A stretch of DNA of 64,000 bases, from positions 248,001-312,000 of the forward strand of contig NZ_VSIY01000003.1 in NCBI RefSeq assembly GCF_008086115.1, read 5' to 3'. A program made the position numbers and the translations under genes. Below are positions 25,697 through 33,163 of this stretch, piece after piece. Positions within the stretch are counted from its first letter, which is position 1. Each line of letters opens with the position of its first letter. Under the pieces are notes generated by a model. That model made no database searches and was not told the DNA's origin. It saw only the letters and a list, made by a program, of their open reading frames with translations. This DNA comes from Maritimibacter fusiformis. GTDB lineage: Bacteria; Pseudomonadota; Alphaproteobacteria; Rhodobacterales; Rhodobacteraceae.

Positions 25697-27025
25697 CTAC
25701 TGCCCGCGCGAAATGCACGCCAGCGGGTCGCCCGCCGGGTTGTTGGGATGCTGAAGCCAGGTGCGCTTGTCGTCCTTGGCCGGGATCGTCATGCCGGTGC
25801 GCAGATCGACCTCGCCGGGTTCGAGCACGCGCATGGTGATGCAGTCCTCCACTGGGCAGACGTTGACGCAGAGGTTGCAGGCGACGCATTCGTCGTCCTT
25901 CACCGTGAACACCCGCCCCGGCCCCATCTCGATGGCCTGGTGCGAGGTGTCCTCGCAAGCCGCATAGCACCGTCCGCACTTGATGCACAGGTCCAGGTCG
26001 ATCTCGGCCTTGGTGACGTAGTCGAGGTTCAGGTGCTGCCAGTCAGTGACCTTGGGCGTGGCCTTGCCGATGAAGTCGGCGGTCGAAACGTAACCCTTTT
26101 CGTCCATCCACTGGCTCAGCCCCGAAATCATCTCCTGCACGATGTGGAAACCATAGGTCATGGCCGCGGTGCAGACCTGCACGTTGCCCGCCCCCAGCGC
26201 CATGAACTCGGCCGCGTCGCGCCAGGTGGTGATGCCGCCGATGCCCGAGATCGGCAGCCCCGCCGTCTTCGGGCTGCGCGCGATCTGGGCCACCATGTTC
26301 ATCGCAATGGGTTTCACCGCCGGGCCGCAATAGCCGCCATGCGTACCCATGCCGTCGATCATCGGTTCCGGGCACATCTCGTCGAGGTTCACGCTGGTGA
26401 TCGAGGTGATCGTGTTGATCAGGGAAACCGCGTCCGCCCCGCCGCGCTTGGCGGCCTCGGCGGGCATGCGGATATCGGCGATGTTGGGCGTCAGCTTGAC
26501 GATGCAGGGCATGTCCGAGTGTTTCTTGACCCAGCCCGCGATCTGCTCGACATAGTCCGGCACCTGCCCGACCGCCGAGCCCATGCCGCGCTCCGCCATG
26601 CCGTGCGGGCAGCCGAAGTTCAGCTCGACCCCGTCCGCGCCGGTGGTCGACACCGCGTCGAGGATCCTGGCCCAGGCGTCTTCTTCCACCGGCACCATCA
26701 GGCTCACGACGATGGCGCGGTCCGGGTAGTCCTGCTTGACGCGCTTGATTTCCTCGAGGTTGATCTCGAGCGAGCGATCCGTGATCAGTTCGATGTTGTT
26801 CAGGCCCAGAAGCCGCCGGTCAGCCCCCCAGATCGCGCCGTAACGCGGGCCCGAGACGTTGACGATCGGCGGCCCCGCCTCGCCCAGCGTTTTCCACACC
26901 ACACCGCCCCATCCGGCCTCGAAGGCGCGGCGGACGTTGTATTCCTTGTCGGTCGGCGGTGCCGAGGCCAGCCAGAACGGGTTGGGGGATTTGATCCCGA
27001 TGAAGTCCGTGGTCAGGTCTGCCAT
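25697..27025 (-). CDS. preA: NAD-dependent dihydropyrimidine dehydrogenase subunit PreA
   Basis: The 442-residue protein has a dihydroorotate-dehydrogenase-like FMN barrel (residues about 1-320) and a C-terminal pair of [4Fe-4S] motifs, CIKCGRCYAAC and CVACNLCVNVC. With PreT it reduces uracil and thymine to the dihydro forms. The four bases between preA and preT show co-translation. The 264-nt gap upstream of the amidohydrolase start contains no gene. Confidence 0.93.
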   Translation of the reverse strand: MADLTTDFIGIKSPNPFWLASAPPTDKEYNVRRAFEAGWGGVVWKTLGEAGPPIVNVSGPRYGAIWGADRRLLGLNNIELITDRSLEINLEEIKRVKQDYPDRAIVVSLMVPVEEDAWARILDAVSTTGADGVELNFGCPHGMAERGMGSAVGQVPDYVEQIAGWVKKHSDMPCIVKLTPNIADIRMPAEAAKRGGADAVSLINTITSITSVNLDEMCPEPMIDGMGTHGGYCGPAVKPIAMNMVAQIARSPKTAGLPISGIGGITTWRDAAEFMALGAGNVQVCTAAMTYGFHIVQEMISGLSQWMDEKGYVSTADFIGKATPKVTDWQHLNLDYVTKAEIDLDLCIKCGRCYAACEDTSHQAIEMGPGRVFTVKDDECVACNLCVNVCPVEDCITMRVLEPGEVDLRTGMTIPAKDDKRTWLQHPNNPAGDPLACISRGQ

Positions 27026-27028
27026 GTC

Positions 27029-28354
27029 TCAGCTCCCCATCAGGCTTGCGTGGATGTCTTCGGCGGCATCGCGCCCGTGCGCCACGGCGGTCACGGTCAG
27101 ATCCTCGCCGCCGGTGGCGCAGTCACCCCCGGCCCAGACCCCCGCGACCGACGTGCGCCCGGTCTCGGTGATGGCGATCTTGCCGCCCTCGGTCTTCAGC
27201 GACGCCGCGTCGCCCAGCTTCTGGCCGATGGCCTTCAGCACCTGGTCGGCGGCAAGGGTGAAGCCGTCGCCGGTGGGCTTGGCGTCGTCGTCGGTATAGT
27301 CGAACTCGACCGCCTCGACCTGCGCGGCCCCGACGATACGCTTGGGCGCGGCGTGGTCGATGATGCGCACGCCCTTGGCGGCGGCAAGGTTCTGTTCATA
27401 CTCCGATGCCGGCATCGCCTCGCGGCCCCGGCGGTAGACCAGCGTCACCTCCTCGGCACCCAGCAGTTTCGCCTGCACGGCAGCGTCGATGGCGGTCATG
27501 CCGCCGCCGATCACCACCACGCGTCGGCCCACCGGCAGCTTGGACAGATCGTCCGACTGGCGCAGGTCGGCGATGAAATCAACCGCGTCGCGGACCCCCT
27601 CCAGCCCGGCCCCGTCGATACCCAGGTCATTGACCCCGGCCAGCCCGATCCCGAGGAACACCGCGTCGTGATCCTTCACCAACCCGTCAAGGCTGAGCGT
27701 GTTGCCCAGCGCCGCCCCGGTGGTCAGCTCGATGCCGCCGATGCCCATCAGCCACTCGACCTCGCGCGCCGCGAAATCCTCGACTGTCTTGTAAGACGCG
27801 ATGCCGTATTCGTTGAGACCCCCCGGCTTGGGCCGCGCATCATAAAGCTTCACGTCATGGCCATGCATCGCCAGCCGATGCGCGCAGGCCAGCCCCGCCG
27901 GCCCCGCGCCCACAACCGCCACCGTCTTGCCGGTCGGCGCGGCGCGCTCGTAGGGCTGCGGACCCTTCTCCATCAGCGTATCGGTAGCAAAGCGTTGAAG
28001 CCGCCCGATCTGCACCGGGTCGCCCTCGGCGTCCATGCGCACGCAAGCCTCTTCGCACAGGGTCTCGGTCGGGCAGACCCGCGCGCACATGCCGCCCAGG
28101 ATGTTCATGTCCAGAATGGTCCTGGCCGCGGCTTCCGGCGTGCCGGTGGCGATCTGGCGGATGAACAGCGGAATGTCGATGGTGGTCGGGCACGCCTCCA
28201 TGCAGGGCGCGTCATAGCAGAAATAGCAGCGATCAGCTGCCACCGCGGCCTCGTGGGCGTCAAGCGGCGGGTGCAGGTCGGCAAAATTGTCGGCCAGGAC
28301 CGGGGGCGGCAAACGCCCCGCGACCACGCCGGGCGTCGTCGGCGAATGGGTCAC
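27029..28354 (-). CDS. preT: NAD-dependent dihydropyrimidine dehydrogenase subunit PreT
   Basis: The 441-residue protein is the FAD/NAD(P)H-binding, Fe-S-containing electron-transfer subunit. An N-terminal cysteine cluster (CYFCYDAPCMEACPTTIDIP) is followed by two Rossmann motifs: VGAGPAGLACAHRLA, and a second around VVVIGGGMTAIDAAVQAK. The start is a GTG at 28354 with AGGGAGA five bases upstream; the longer frame would run over the promoter region. It is the first gene of the pyrimidine operon, so the promoter and any operator are between 28355 and 28490. Confidence 0.92.
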   Translation of the reverse strand: MTHSPTTPGVVAGRLPPPVLADNFADLHPPLDAHEAAVAADRCYFCYDAPCMEACPTTIDIPLFIRQIATGTPEAAARTILDMNILGGMCARVCPTETLCEEACVRMDAEGDPVQIGRLQRFATDTLMEKGPQPYERAAPTGKTVAVVGAGPAGLACAHRLAMHGHDVKLYDARPKPGGLNEYGIASYKTVEDFAAREVEWLMGIGGIELTTGAALGNTLSLDGLVKDHDAVFLGIGLAGVNDLGIDGAGLEGVRDAVDFIADLRQSDDLSKLPVGRRVVVIGGGMTAIDAAVQAKLLGAEEVTLVYRRGREAMPASEYEQNLAAAKGVRIIDHAAPKRIVGAAQVEAVEFDYTDDDAKPTGDGFTLAADQVLKAIGQKLGDAASLKTEGGKIAITETGRTSVAGVWAGGDCATGGEDLTVTAVAHGRDAAEDIHASLMGS

Positions 28355-28407
28355 ATCGTTCTCCCTGTCGGTGTCGTTTGTTGTTTTGTTTTGCCAGAGC
28401 GTGGCAC

Positions 28408-28441
28408 GGAACAATTCTTTTATCAAACGGAATGTTTTATC
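28408..28441 (-). promoter_or_regulatory. tandem GGAA...TTTTATC motif upstream of preT
   Basis: Two copies of a motif, GGAAC followed by TTTTATC and GGAATG followed by TTTTATC, are spaced 17 bp apart on the plus strand, in an AT-rich block about 55-90 nt upstream of the preT GTG. Such direct repeats are typical operator half-sites. No regulator gene is adjacent, so the binding protein is unknown. The palindrome TTGACCANNTGGTCAA of RutR is not seen. Confidence 0.4.
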
Positions 28442-28490
28442 GGATGGTAAATTTTTTCCACGACCCTCCGCCGCCACCCGTCAGACGGCA

Positions 28491-28519
28491 AAAGACCCGC
28501 ACCCCTCGCGGAATGCGGG
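28491..28519 (-). terminator. terminator of the TRAP operon
   Basis: CCCGCA (28496-28501) pairs with TGCGGG (28514-28519). On the minus strand the stem is followed by TCTTTTG. It lies 23 nt past the dctM stop codon, separating the TRAP genes from preT. Confidence 0.7.
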
Positions 28520-28541
28520 CCGTCAGTCCACCTTTCGGCGG

Positions 28542-29936
28542 CTAGTTGGTTATGATCTCCGGCCCCATCGCGCTGGTCGGCAGCCAGGTCGACAGCCACG
28601 GGATATAGGTGACCATGATCAGGAAGATGAAGAGCACGCCCAGGAACGGCAGCGCCGCCTTGACCACCTTCATCATCGGCATCCCGGCCACGCCCGAGGT
28701 GACGAACAGGTTCAGCCCCACAGGTGGCGTGATCATCCCGATCTCCATGTTCACCACCATGATGATCCCGAGGTGGATCGGGTCCACCCCAAGCTCGATG
28801 GCAATCGGAAACACCAAGGGTGCGACGATCACGATCAGCCCCGACGGCTCCATGAACTGCCCGCCGATCAGCAGGATCACGTTGACCACGATCAGGAACA
28901 TGATCTTGCCAAAGCCCGCCGACAGCATGGCATTGGCGATGCTCTGCGGGATCTGCTCGTCGGTCAGCACGTGTTTCAGGATCAGCGCGTTGGCGATGAT
29001 GAACATCAGCGTGATGGTCAGCTTGCCCGCATCGAACAGCGTGGCGCGGGTGTCGGGGTGAAACAGCGCCGTGACCAGCGCCTGCGGCTTTTTCCACAGC
29101 GCGATCTTGCCCGCCCCGTCCCGGTCCGCCAGCGGCCCCATGTCGCGATAGACGAAGCTGGCCACGATGAAGGCATAGACGCTGGCCACGGCGGCGGCCT
29201 CGGTCGGGGTAAAGATCGCGCCGGTCACGCCGGGGATGCCGTAGATCCCGACCATGATGATGACGATCAGCAAAAGCCCCCAGATCGCATCGCGAAACGA
29301 CGCCCCGACCTCGCGCCAGCCGGCCCAGTCGCCCTTGGGCATGCCCTTGATCGTGGCGATCACATAGATCGCCACCATCAGCATGAACCCGGCCAGAAGC
29401 CCCGGGATGACACCGGCCAGGAACATCCGGCCCACCGAGACCTCGACCGACGAGGCATAGACCACCATCACGATGGAGGGCGGGATGAGGATGCCCAGCG
29501 TGCCCGCGTTGGCGATCACGCCGGCGGCGAATTCCTTGGTATAGCCGACCTGCCGCATCGCCGCGATGACGATGGAGCCGATGGCGACCACGGTGGCGGG
29601 CGACGACCCCGACAGGGCCGCGAACATCATGCAGGCGAACACGCCCGCAATCGCCAGCCCGCCGCGAAAATGCCCGACCACGGCGATGGCAAAGCGGATG
29701 ATCCGCTGCGCCACGCCGCCGGTCGACATGAAGGAAGACGCAAGGATGAAGAACGGGATGGCGAGCAGCGTGTAGTGCCCCGCCATCGCTTGGTAGAAAC
29801 TCTGCGCCACCGAGGCCAGCGAGGTTTCCGAGAACACCAGCAGAAAGACGATGGAACTCAGGCCCAGCGACACCGCGATCGGCACGCCGACCAAGAGCAG
29901 CCCGACGATCATCAGGAAAAGCAGAACCACATCCAT
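28542..29936 (-). CDS. dctM: TRAP transporter large permease DctM
   Basis: The 464-residue integral membrane protein is the large permease of a tripartite ATP-independent periplasmic transporter. Family landmarks include the N-terminal VVLLFLMIVGLLLVGVPIAV, the central SSFMSTGGVAQRI and GSSPATVVAIGSIVIAAM, and the C-terminal PPVGLNLFVTSGVAGMPMM. About twelve membrane helices are visible. It is adjacent to dctQ (1 nt gap), with dctP and the dctBD regulators upstream. The substrate is probably a C4-dicarboxylate, given the DctB/DctD pair. Confidence 0.94.
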   Translation of the reverse strand: MDVVLLFLMIVGLLLVGVPIAVSLGLSSIVFLLVFSETSLASVAQSFYQAMAGHYTLLAIPFFILASSFMSTGGVAQRIIRFAIAVVGHFRGGLAIAGVFACMMFAALSGSSPATVVAIGSIVIAAMRQVGYTKEFAAGVIANAGTLGILIPPSIVMVVYASSVEVSVGRMFLAGVIPGLLAGFMLMVAIYVIATIKGMPKGDWAGWREVGASFRDAIWGLLLIVIIMVGIYGIPGVTGAIFTPTEAAAVASVYAFIVASFVYRDMGPLADRDGAGKIALWKKPQALVTALFHPDTRATLFDAGKLTITLMFIIANALILKHVLTDEQIPQSIANAMLSAGFGKIMFLIVVNVILLIGGQFMEPSGLIVIVAPLVFPIAIELGVDPIHLGIIMVVNMEIGMITPPVGLNLFVTSGVAGMPMMKVVKAALPFLGVLFIFLIMVTYIPWLSTWLPTSAMGPEIITN

Positions 29937-29937
29937 G

Positions 29938-30597
29938 TCAGGCGTCCTTTTGAGAATGGGCCAGCGCGTCGATCTCTTCCTCGACCTCGTGGCTGACGAT
30001 CAGCGTGCCGGATTCGCCGCGCAGGATGCGGATGGTCGCCTGCACATAACGGATCAGCAGCAGCGCCGCGCCGATGGGCAGGATCGCATAGGGAATGACG
30101 CGCGGCAGCTTCTCGTATTCCTCGCCCTGGTTGATCAGACCCTCTAGGAACCTGAGAAACCCGGGCATCGGCACCTGGTCGGTGACATAGAAGGCGCGGT
30201 CGCGGGTGGTCTCGTCGAACCCGACCGGGAACCAGCGGCCCTCGGTCTGGTAGAGCCCGGCGAACGGCGCCCAGTAATCCCACGCCCCCTTGAGCAGCAA
30301 CAGCGAATAGGCCAGGCAGATCGCGGCGGAAAACAGCGCCACGCCATGCGCCAGGCGTTTGGGCATGATCCCGGTCAGCGCATCGACGCCCAGATGCGCG
30401 GTGACGCGAACCGCAAAGCTGATGCCGAACAGCACCAGCCAGGCGAACAGGATCAGCGTGACCTCGAGCCCCCAGATCAGCGACGAGTTGAAGACATAGC
30501 GCAACACCACGTTCACGAAGGTCACGGCGGTCATCAGCCCCAGGATCAGGGCGATGGCGTTTTCCTCGAAGCCTCTGAAACTCCGGCGCTGGCTCAT
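29938..30597 (-). CDS. dctQ: TRAP transporter small permease DctQ
   Basis: The 219-residue protein has four membrane helices (around residues 12-28, 48-65, 90-108 and 170-190). It is larger than a usual DctQ (about 160-180) because of an insert of about 60 residues between helices 3 and 4 that carries FAGLYQTEGRWFPVGFDE. This insertion occurs in a roseobacter-type subgroup. It pairs with DctM. The ATG start is 90 nt downstream of the dctP stop. Confidence 0.9.
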   Translation of the reverse strand: MSQRRSFRGFEENAIALILGLMTAVTFVNVVLRYVFNSSLIWGLEVTLILFAWLVLFGISFAVRVTAHLGVDALTGIMPKRLAHGVALFSAAICLAYSLLLLKGAWDYWAPFAGLYQTEGRWFPVGFDETTRDRAFYVTDQVPMPGFLRFLEGLINQGEEYEKLPRVIPYAILPIGAALLLIRYVQATIRILRGESGTLIVSHEVEEEIDALAHSQKDA

Positions 30598-30687
30598 GCC
30601 GGCCCCTCCCCCTTGCCGGGCCTCTTGTCAGGCCCTTTGTTTCGGCGTCGGGCGGCCCGTGTGCCGGACCGCCCGAGCCTTGCCCGA

Positions 30688-31704
30688 TTACATCGAGGCG
30701 TTGATTTCCTGCGCCGCGGCGATGTTGTCGGCGCCCACGTCGGCCTCGAACTGGCTCCACACCGGCTTCATCGCGTCGACCCAGGCCTGACGCTGCTCGT
30801 CGGTCAGCTCGCGGATCACGCCACCGGCATCGAGGATCGCCTGACGCGCGGCATTGTCCACTTCGGCCACGGCGGCGTTACGCTCGTCCGTCACCTCGGC
30901 CAGGATGGTCAGCACCTGGTCCCTGACCGCCGGATCGAGGCTGTCGAGCCAGTCGACCGAGGCCACGACCATGTAGTCGAGCAAGCCGTGGTTGGTCTCG
31001 GTGATGCCGTCCTGCACCTCAAAGAACTTCTGGCCGTAGATGTTCGACCACGAATTCTCCTGCCCGTCGACAACGCCGGTCTGCAGCGCGCCGTAGACCT
31101 CGGAGAACGCCATCGGCTGCGGCGAGGCATTCAGCGCCTCCATCTGCGCCACCAGCACGTCCGAGGGTTGCACCCTGAACTTCAGCCCGGCGGCGTCCTC
31201 GGGCATGAGCAGCGGCTTGTTGGCCGAGAACTGCTTGAGCCCGTTGTGCCAGAACTCCAGCCCCTGCAGGCCGCGGCGCACCATCGCGTCCTTCATCGCC
31301 TCGCCGGTGGGCGAGTTCTGGAAGGCCTCGACCGCGTCCATGTTCTTGAACATGAACGGCAGATCGAAGATGCGGAACACCTTGGTGAAGGTCTCGAACT
31401 TCGACAGCGACGGGGCGGCGAACTGAACGTCGCCCTGCAACATCGCCTCGAGCACCTGGTCGTCGTTGTAGAGCGTCGAGTTGGGATAGACCTCGACGCA
31501 GGCGGTGCCGTCCATCTCGGCGTTGACACGCTCCATGAACAGGTTGGCGGCGATGCCCTTGGGGTGCTTGTCGGTGTTGGTGACGTGGCTGAACTTCATC
31601 ACGATCTCGCCGTCGTCGCACTTGGTCGGGTCGGCCATGGCGGCGCCGGCAAAGGCGGTGGCGGCAAGGGTGAGGGCCGAAACGGCCGTGGTCAGGTTCT
31701 TCAT
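30688..31704 (-). CDS. dctP: TRAP transporter substrate-binding protein DctP
   Basis: The 338-residue protein carries a signal peptide (MKNLTTAVSALTLAATAFAGAAMA) and the DctP fold. The conserved arginine that fixes the substrate carboxylate lies in GLKFRVQPSDVLV, and PQPMAFSEVYGALQTGVVDG is the typical hinge region. The family takes up succinate, malate, fumarate and related acids. It lies between dctD upstream and dctQM downstream. Expression is likely under DctB/DctD control. Confidence 0.93.
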   Translation of the reverse strand: MKNLTTAVSALTLAATAFAGAAMADPTKCDDGEIVMKFSHVTNTDKHPKGIAANLFMERVNAEMDGTACVEVYPNSTLYNDDQVLEAMLQGDVQFAAPSLSKFETFTKVFRIFDLPFMFKNMDAVEAFQNSPTGEAMKDAMVRRGLQGLEFWHNGLKQFSANKPLLMPEDAAGLKFRVQPSDVLVAQMEALNASPQPMAFSEVYGALQTGVVDGQENSWSNIYGQKFFEVQDGITETNHGLLDYMVVASVDWLDSLDPAVRDQVLTILAEVTDERNAAVAEVDNAARQAILDAGGVIRELTDEQRQAWVDAMKPVWSQFEADVGADNIAAAQEINASM

Positions 31705-31898
31705 AGTGTCTCCTCCCGAGGGATGACGAATTTGATAGAGTCAGCGCCCGTTCGGGCACCTGCCCGCATTAGGGATGAGCACGCGACACCACTCAAGCAA
31801 ATGTTACCCGGCGCTTTCGGGGCCGGTTTTTCGGTTTTCTTTCCGCTGCTTGCGCCAGGCGCAGGGCAGCCATGTGCCGCCGGCATGGCGAAATCCCG

Positions 31899-31921
31899 CA
31901 CAGGTGGGCCCGCCGCCTGTG
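31899..31921. promoter_or_regulatory. inverted repeat between dctD and dctP
   Basis: CACAGG (31899-31904) and CCTGTG (31916-31921) form a 23-bp imperfect palindrome with an inner GG/CC pair. It lies 16 nt past the dctD stop and about 195 nt upstream of dctP. It could be a binding site for DctD or another regulator, or a transcript-end hairpin for dctBD; there is no strong T-run. Confidence 0.35.
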
Positions 31922-31936
31922 TGAAAATCCGCACAG

Positions 31937-33163
31937 TCAGCGCCGGTAGTCCTCGGGCCGAATCCCGTGCCGCGCCAGCTTGTCGTAGAAGGTCTTGCGC
32001 GGCAGTTTCAGCGCCCGCGCGGTCTCGCTCGCCGCGCCCCGGTGCCGGGTCAGCGCCTCGATCAGCAATGAGCGTTCGACCTGCGCCATGCGCTCTACCA
32101 GCCCCATCTCGGCGCTCTCGCCCGCCTCGCTCAGCCCCAGCGCGAACCGCATCGCCGCGTTCATCAGCGAGCGCGAGTTGCCCGGCCAGTCCTGCGCCAT
32201 CAGCCGCGCGGTGACCTCGGGGCCGATATCGGGCACCGGCAGGGCCGCCTGTTCGCAGGCCTGGGCAACGAAATGGCGAAACAGGGCCGGGATGTCCTCG
32301 GCGCGTTCGCGCAACGGCGGGATGCGCACCCGCATCACGTCGAGCCGGTAGTAGAGATCGGCATTCATCCGCCCCTCGGCCACCGCCGCCTCGAGATCGC
32401 GGGTGCTGCCCGCGATCACCCGCGCGCGCCCGCTTTCGTCCAGCAACTCGACCAGCGTGAACTGCGCCGCCGGGTCCAGCCCGCAGATCTCGTCCAGAAA
32501 CAGCGTGCCGGTGCCCGCCTCGCCCAGCGCGCGCACCACGTCGCCCGGCGTCAGCGCGGGCGCGGGCAGTTTCACGAAAGGCCGGGTCGCGGCGCCCGAC
32601 ATCAGGTGAATGACCTCGGCCAGTTTCGAGGTGCCGGTGCCCGCCTCGCCCAGGATCAGCACCTCGGCCTGGGTGCGCGCCGCCGCCCGCGCCTGGGCGC
32701 GCAGATCCTCGGCCTGCCGCGACTGCCCGACCAGCAGCCGTTGCGCCGCGTCGCCCTGTTCGGCCTGCCGCCGCAGGCGCCGGTTCTCCAGCACCCGCGC
32801 CCGGCGGCTCAGCGCCTTTTCCACCACCGCCAGCAGGTCCTGCGGCCCGCAGGGCTTTTCCAAGAACTCGAACGCCCCCGCCGCCATGCCGCGCACCGCC
32901 ATCGGGATATCGCCCTCGCCGGTCAGGAAGATCACCGGCAGGTCGGCATCGACCGTCTGCACATGCGCCAGCAGGTCGAACCCGTCCTTGCCCGGCATCC
33001 GTATGTCGCTGACCACCACCCCGTCAAAACCCGGCGCGATGTGGTCCTTGGCCTCGATATAGCTGCCTGCCAGCACCGGCTTCAGCCCGGCCAGTTCCAG
33101 CGTCTGCCCCAGCGCCTCGCGCACCGCGCGGTCGTCGTCGACCAGAAGAACCGAAGCGCTCAT
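31937..33163 (-). CDS. dctD: DctD-type response regulator lacking the GAFTGA loop
   Basis: The 408-residue protein has a receiver domain with phospho-acceptor Asp53 (SDIRMPG) and Lys103, an AAA+ domain, and a C-terminal Fis-type helix-turn-helix (GAASETARALKLPRKTFYDKLA). Two features are unusual. Walker A is GEAGTGTSK (172-180), with Thr178 where bacterial enhancer-binding proteins have Lys. The region between PFVKL (195-199) and GTLFLDEI (219-226) is about 25 residues shorter than in canonical proteins, removing the ESELFGHEKGAFTGA segment that contacts sigma-54. The candidate arginine finger region (YYRLDVMRVRIPPLRER) is intact. Its start overlaps the dctB stop (ATGA). Confidence 0.85.
   Translation of the reverse strand: MSASVLLVDDDRAVREALGQTLELAGLKPVLAGSYIEAKDHIAPGFDGVVVSDIRMPGKDGFDLLAHVQTVDADLPVIFLTGEGDIPMAVRGMAAGAFEFLEKPCGPQDLLAVVEKALSRRARVLENRRLRRQAEQGDAAQRLLVGQSRQAEDLRAQARAAARTQAEVLILGEAGTGTSKLAEVIHLMSGAATRPFVKLPAPALTPGDVVRALGEAGTGTLFLDEICGLDPAAQFTLVELLDESGRARVIAGSTRDLEAAVAEGRMNADLYYRLDVMRVRIPPLRERAEDIPALFRHFVAQACEQAALPVPDIGPEVTARLMAQDWPGNSRSLMNAAMRFALGLSEAGESAEMGLVERMAQVERSLLIEALTRHRGAASETARALKLPRKTFYDKLARHGIRPEDYRR

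Noticed and set aside
31705-31936. Sigma-54 promoter upstream of dctP
   Set aside because: No TGGCAC-N5-TTGC arrangement was found; candidate bases around 31851-31861 do not fit the spacing.
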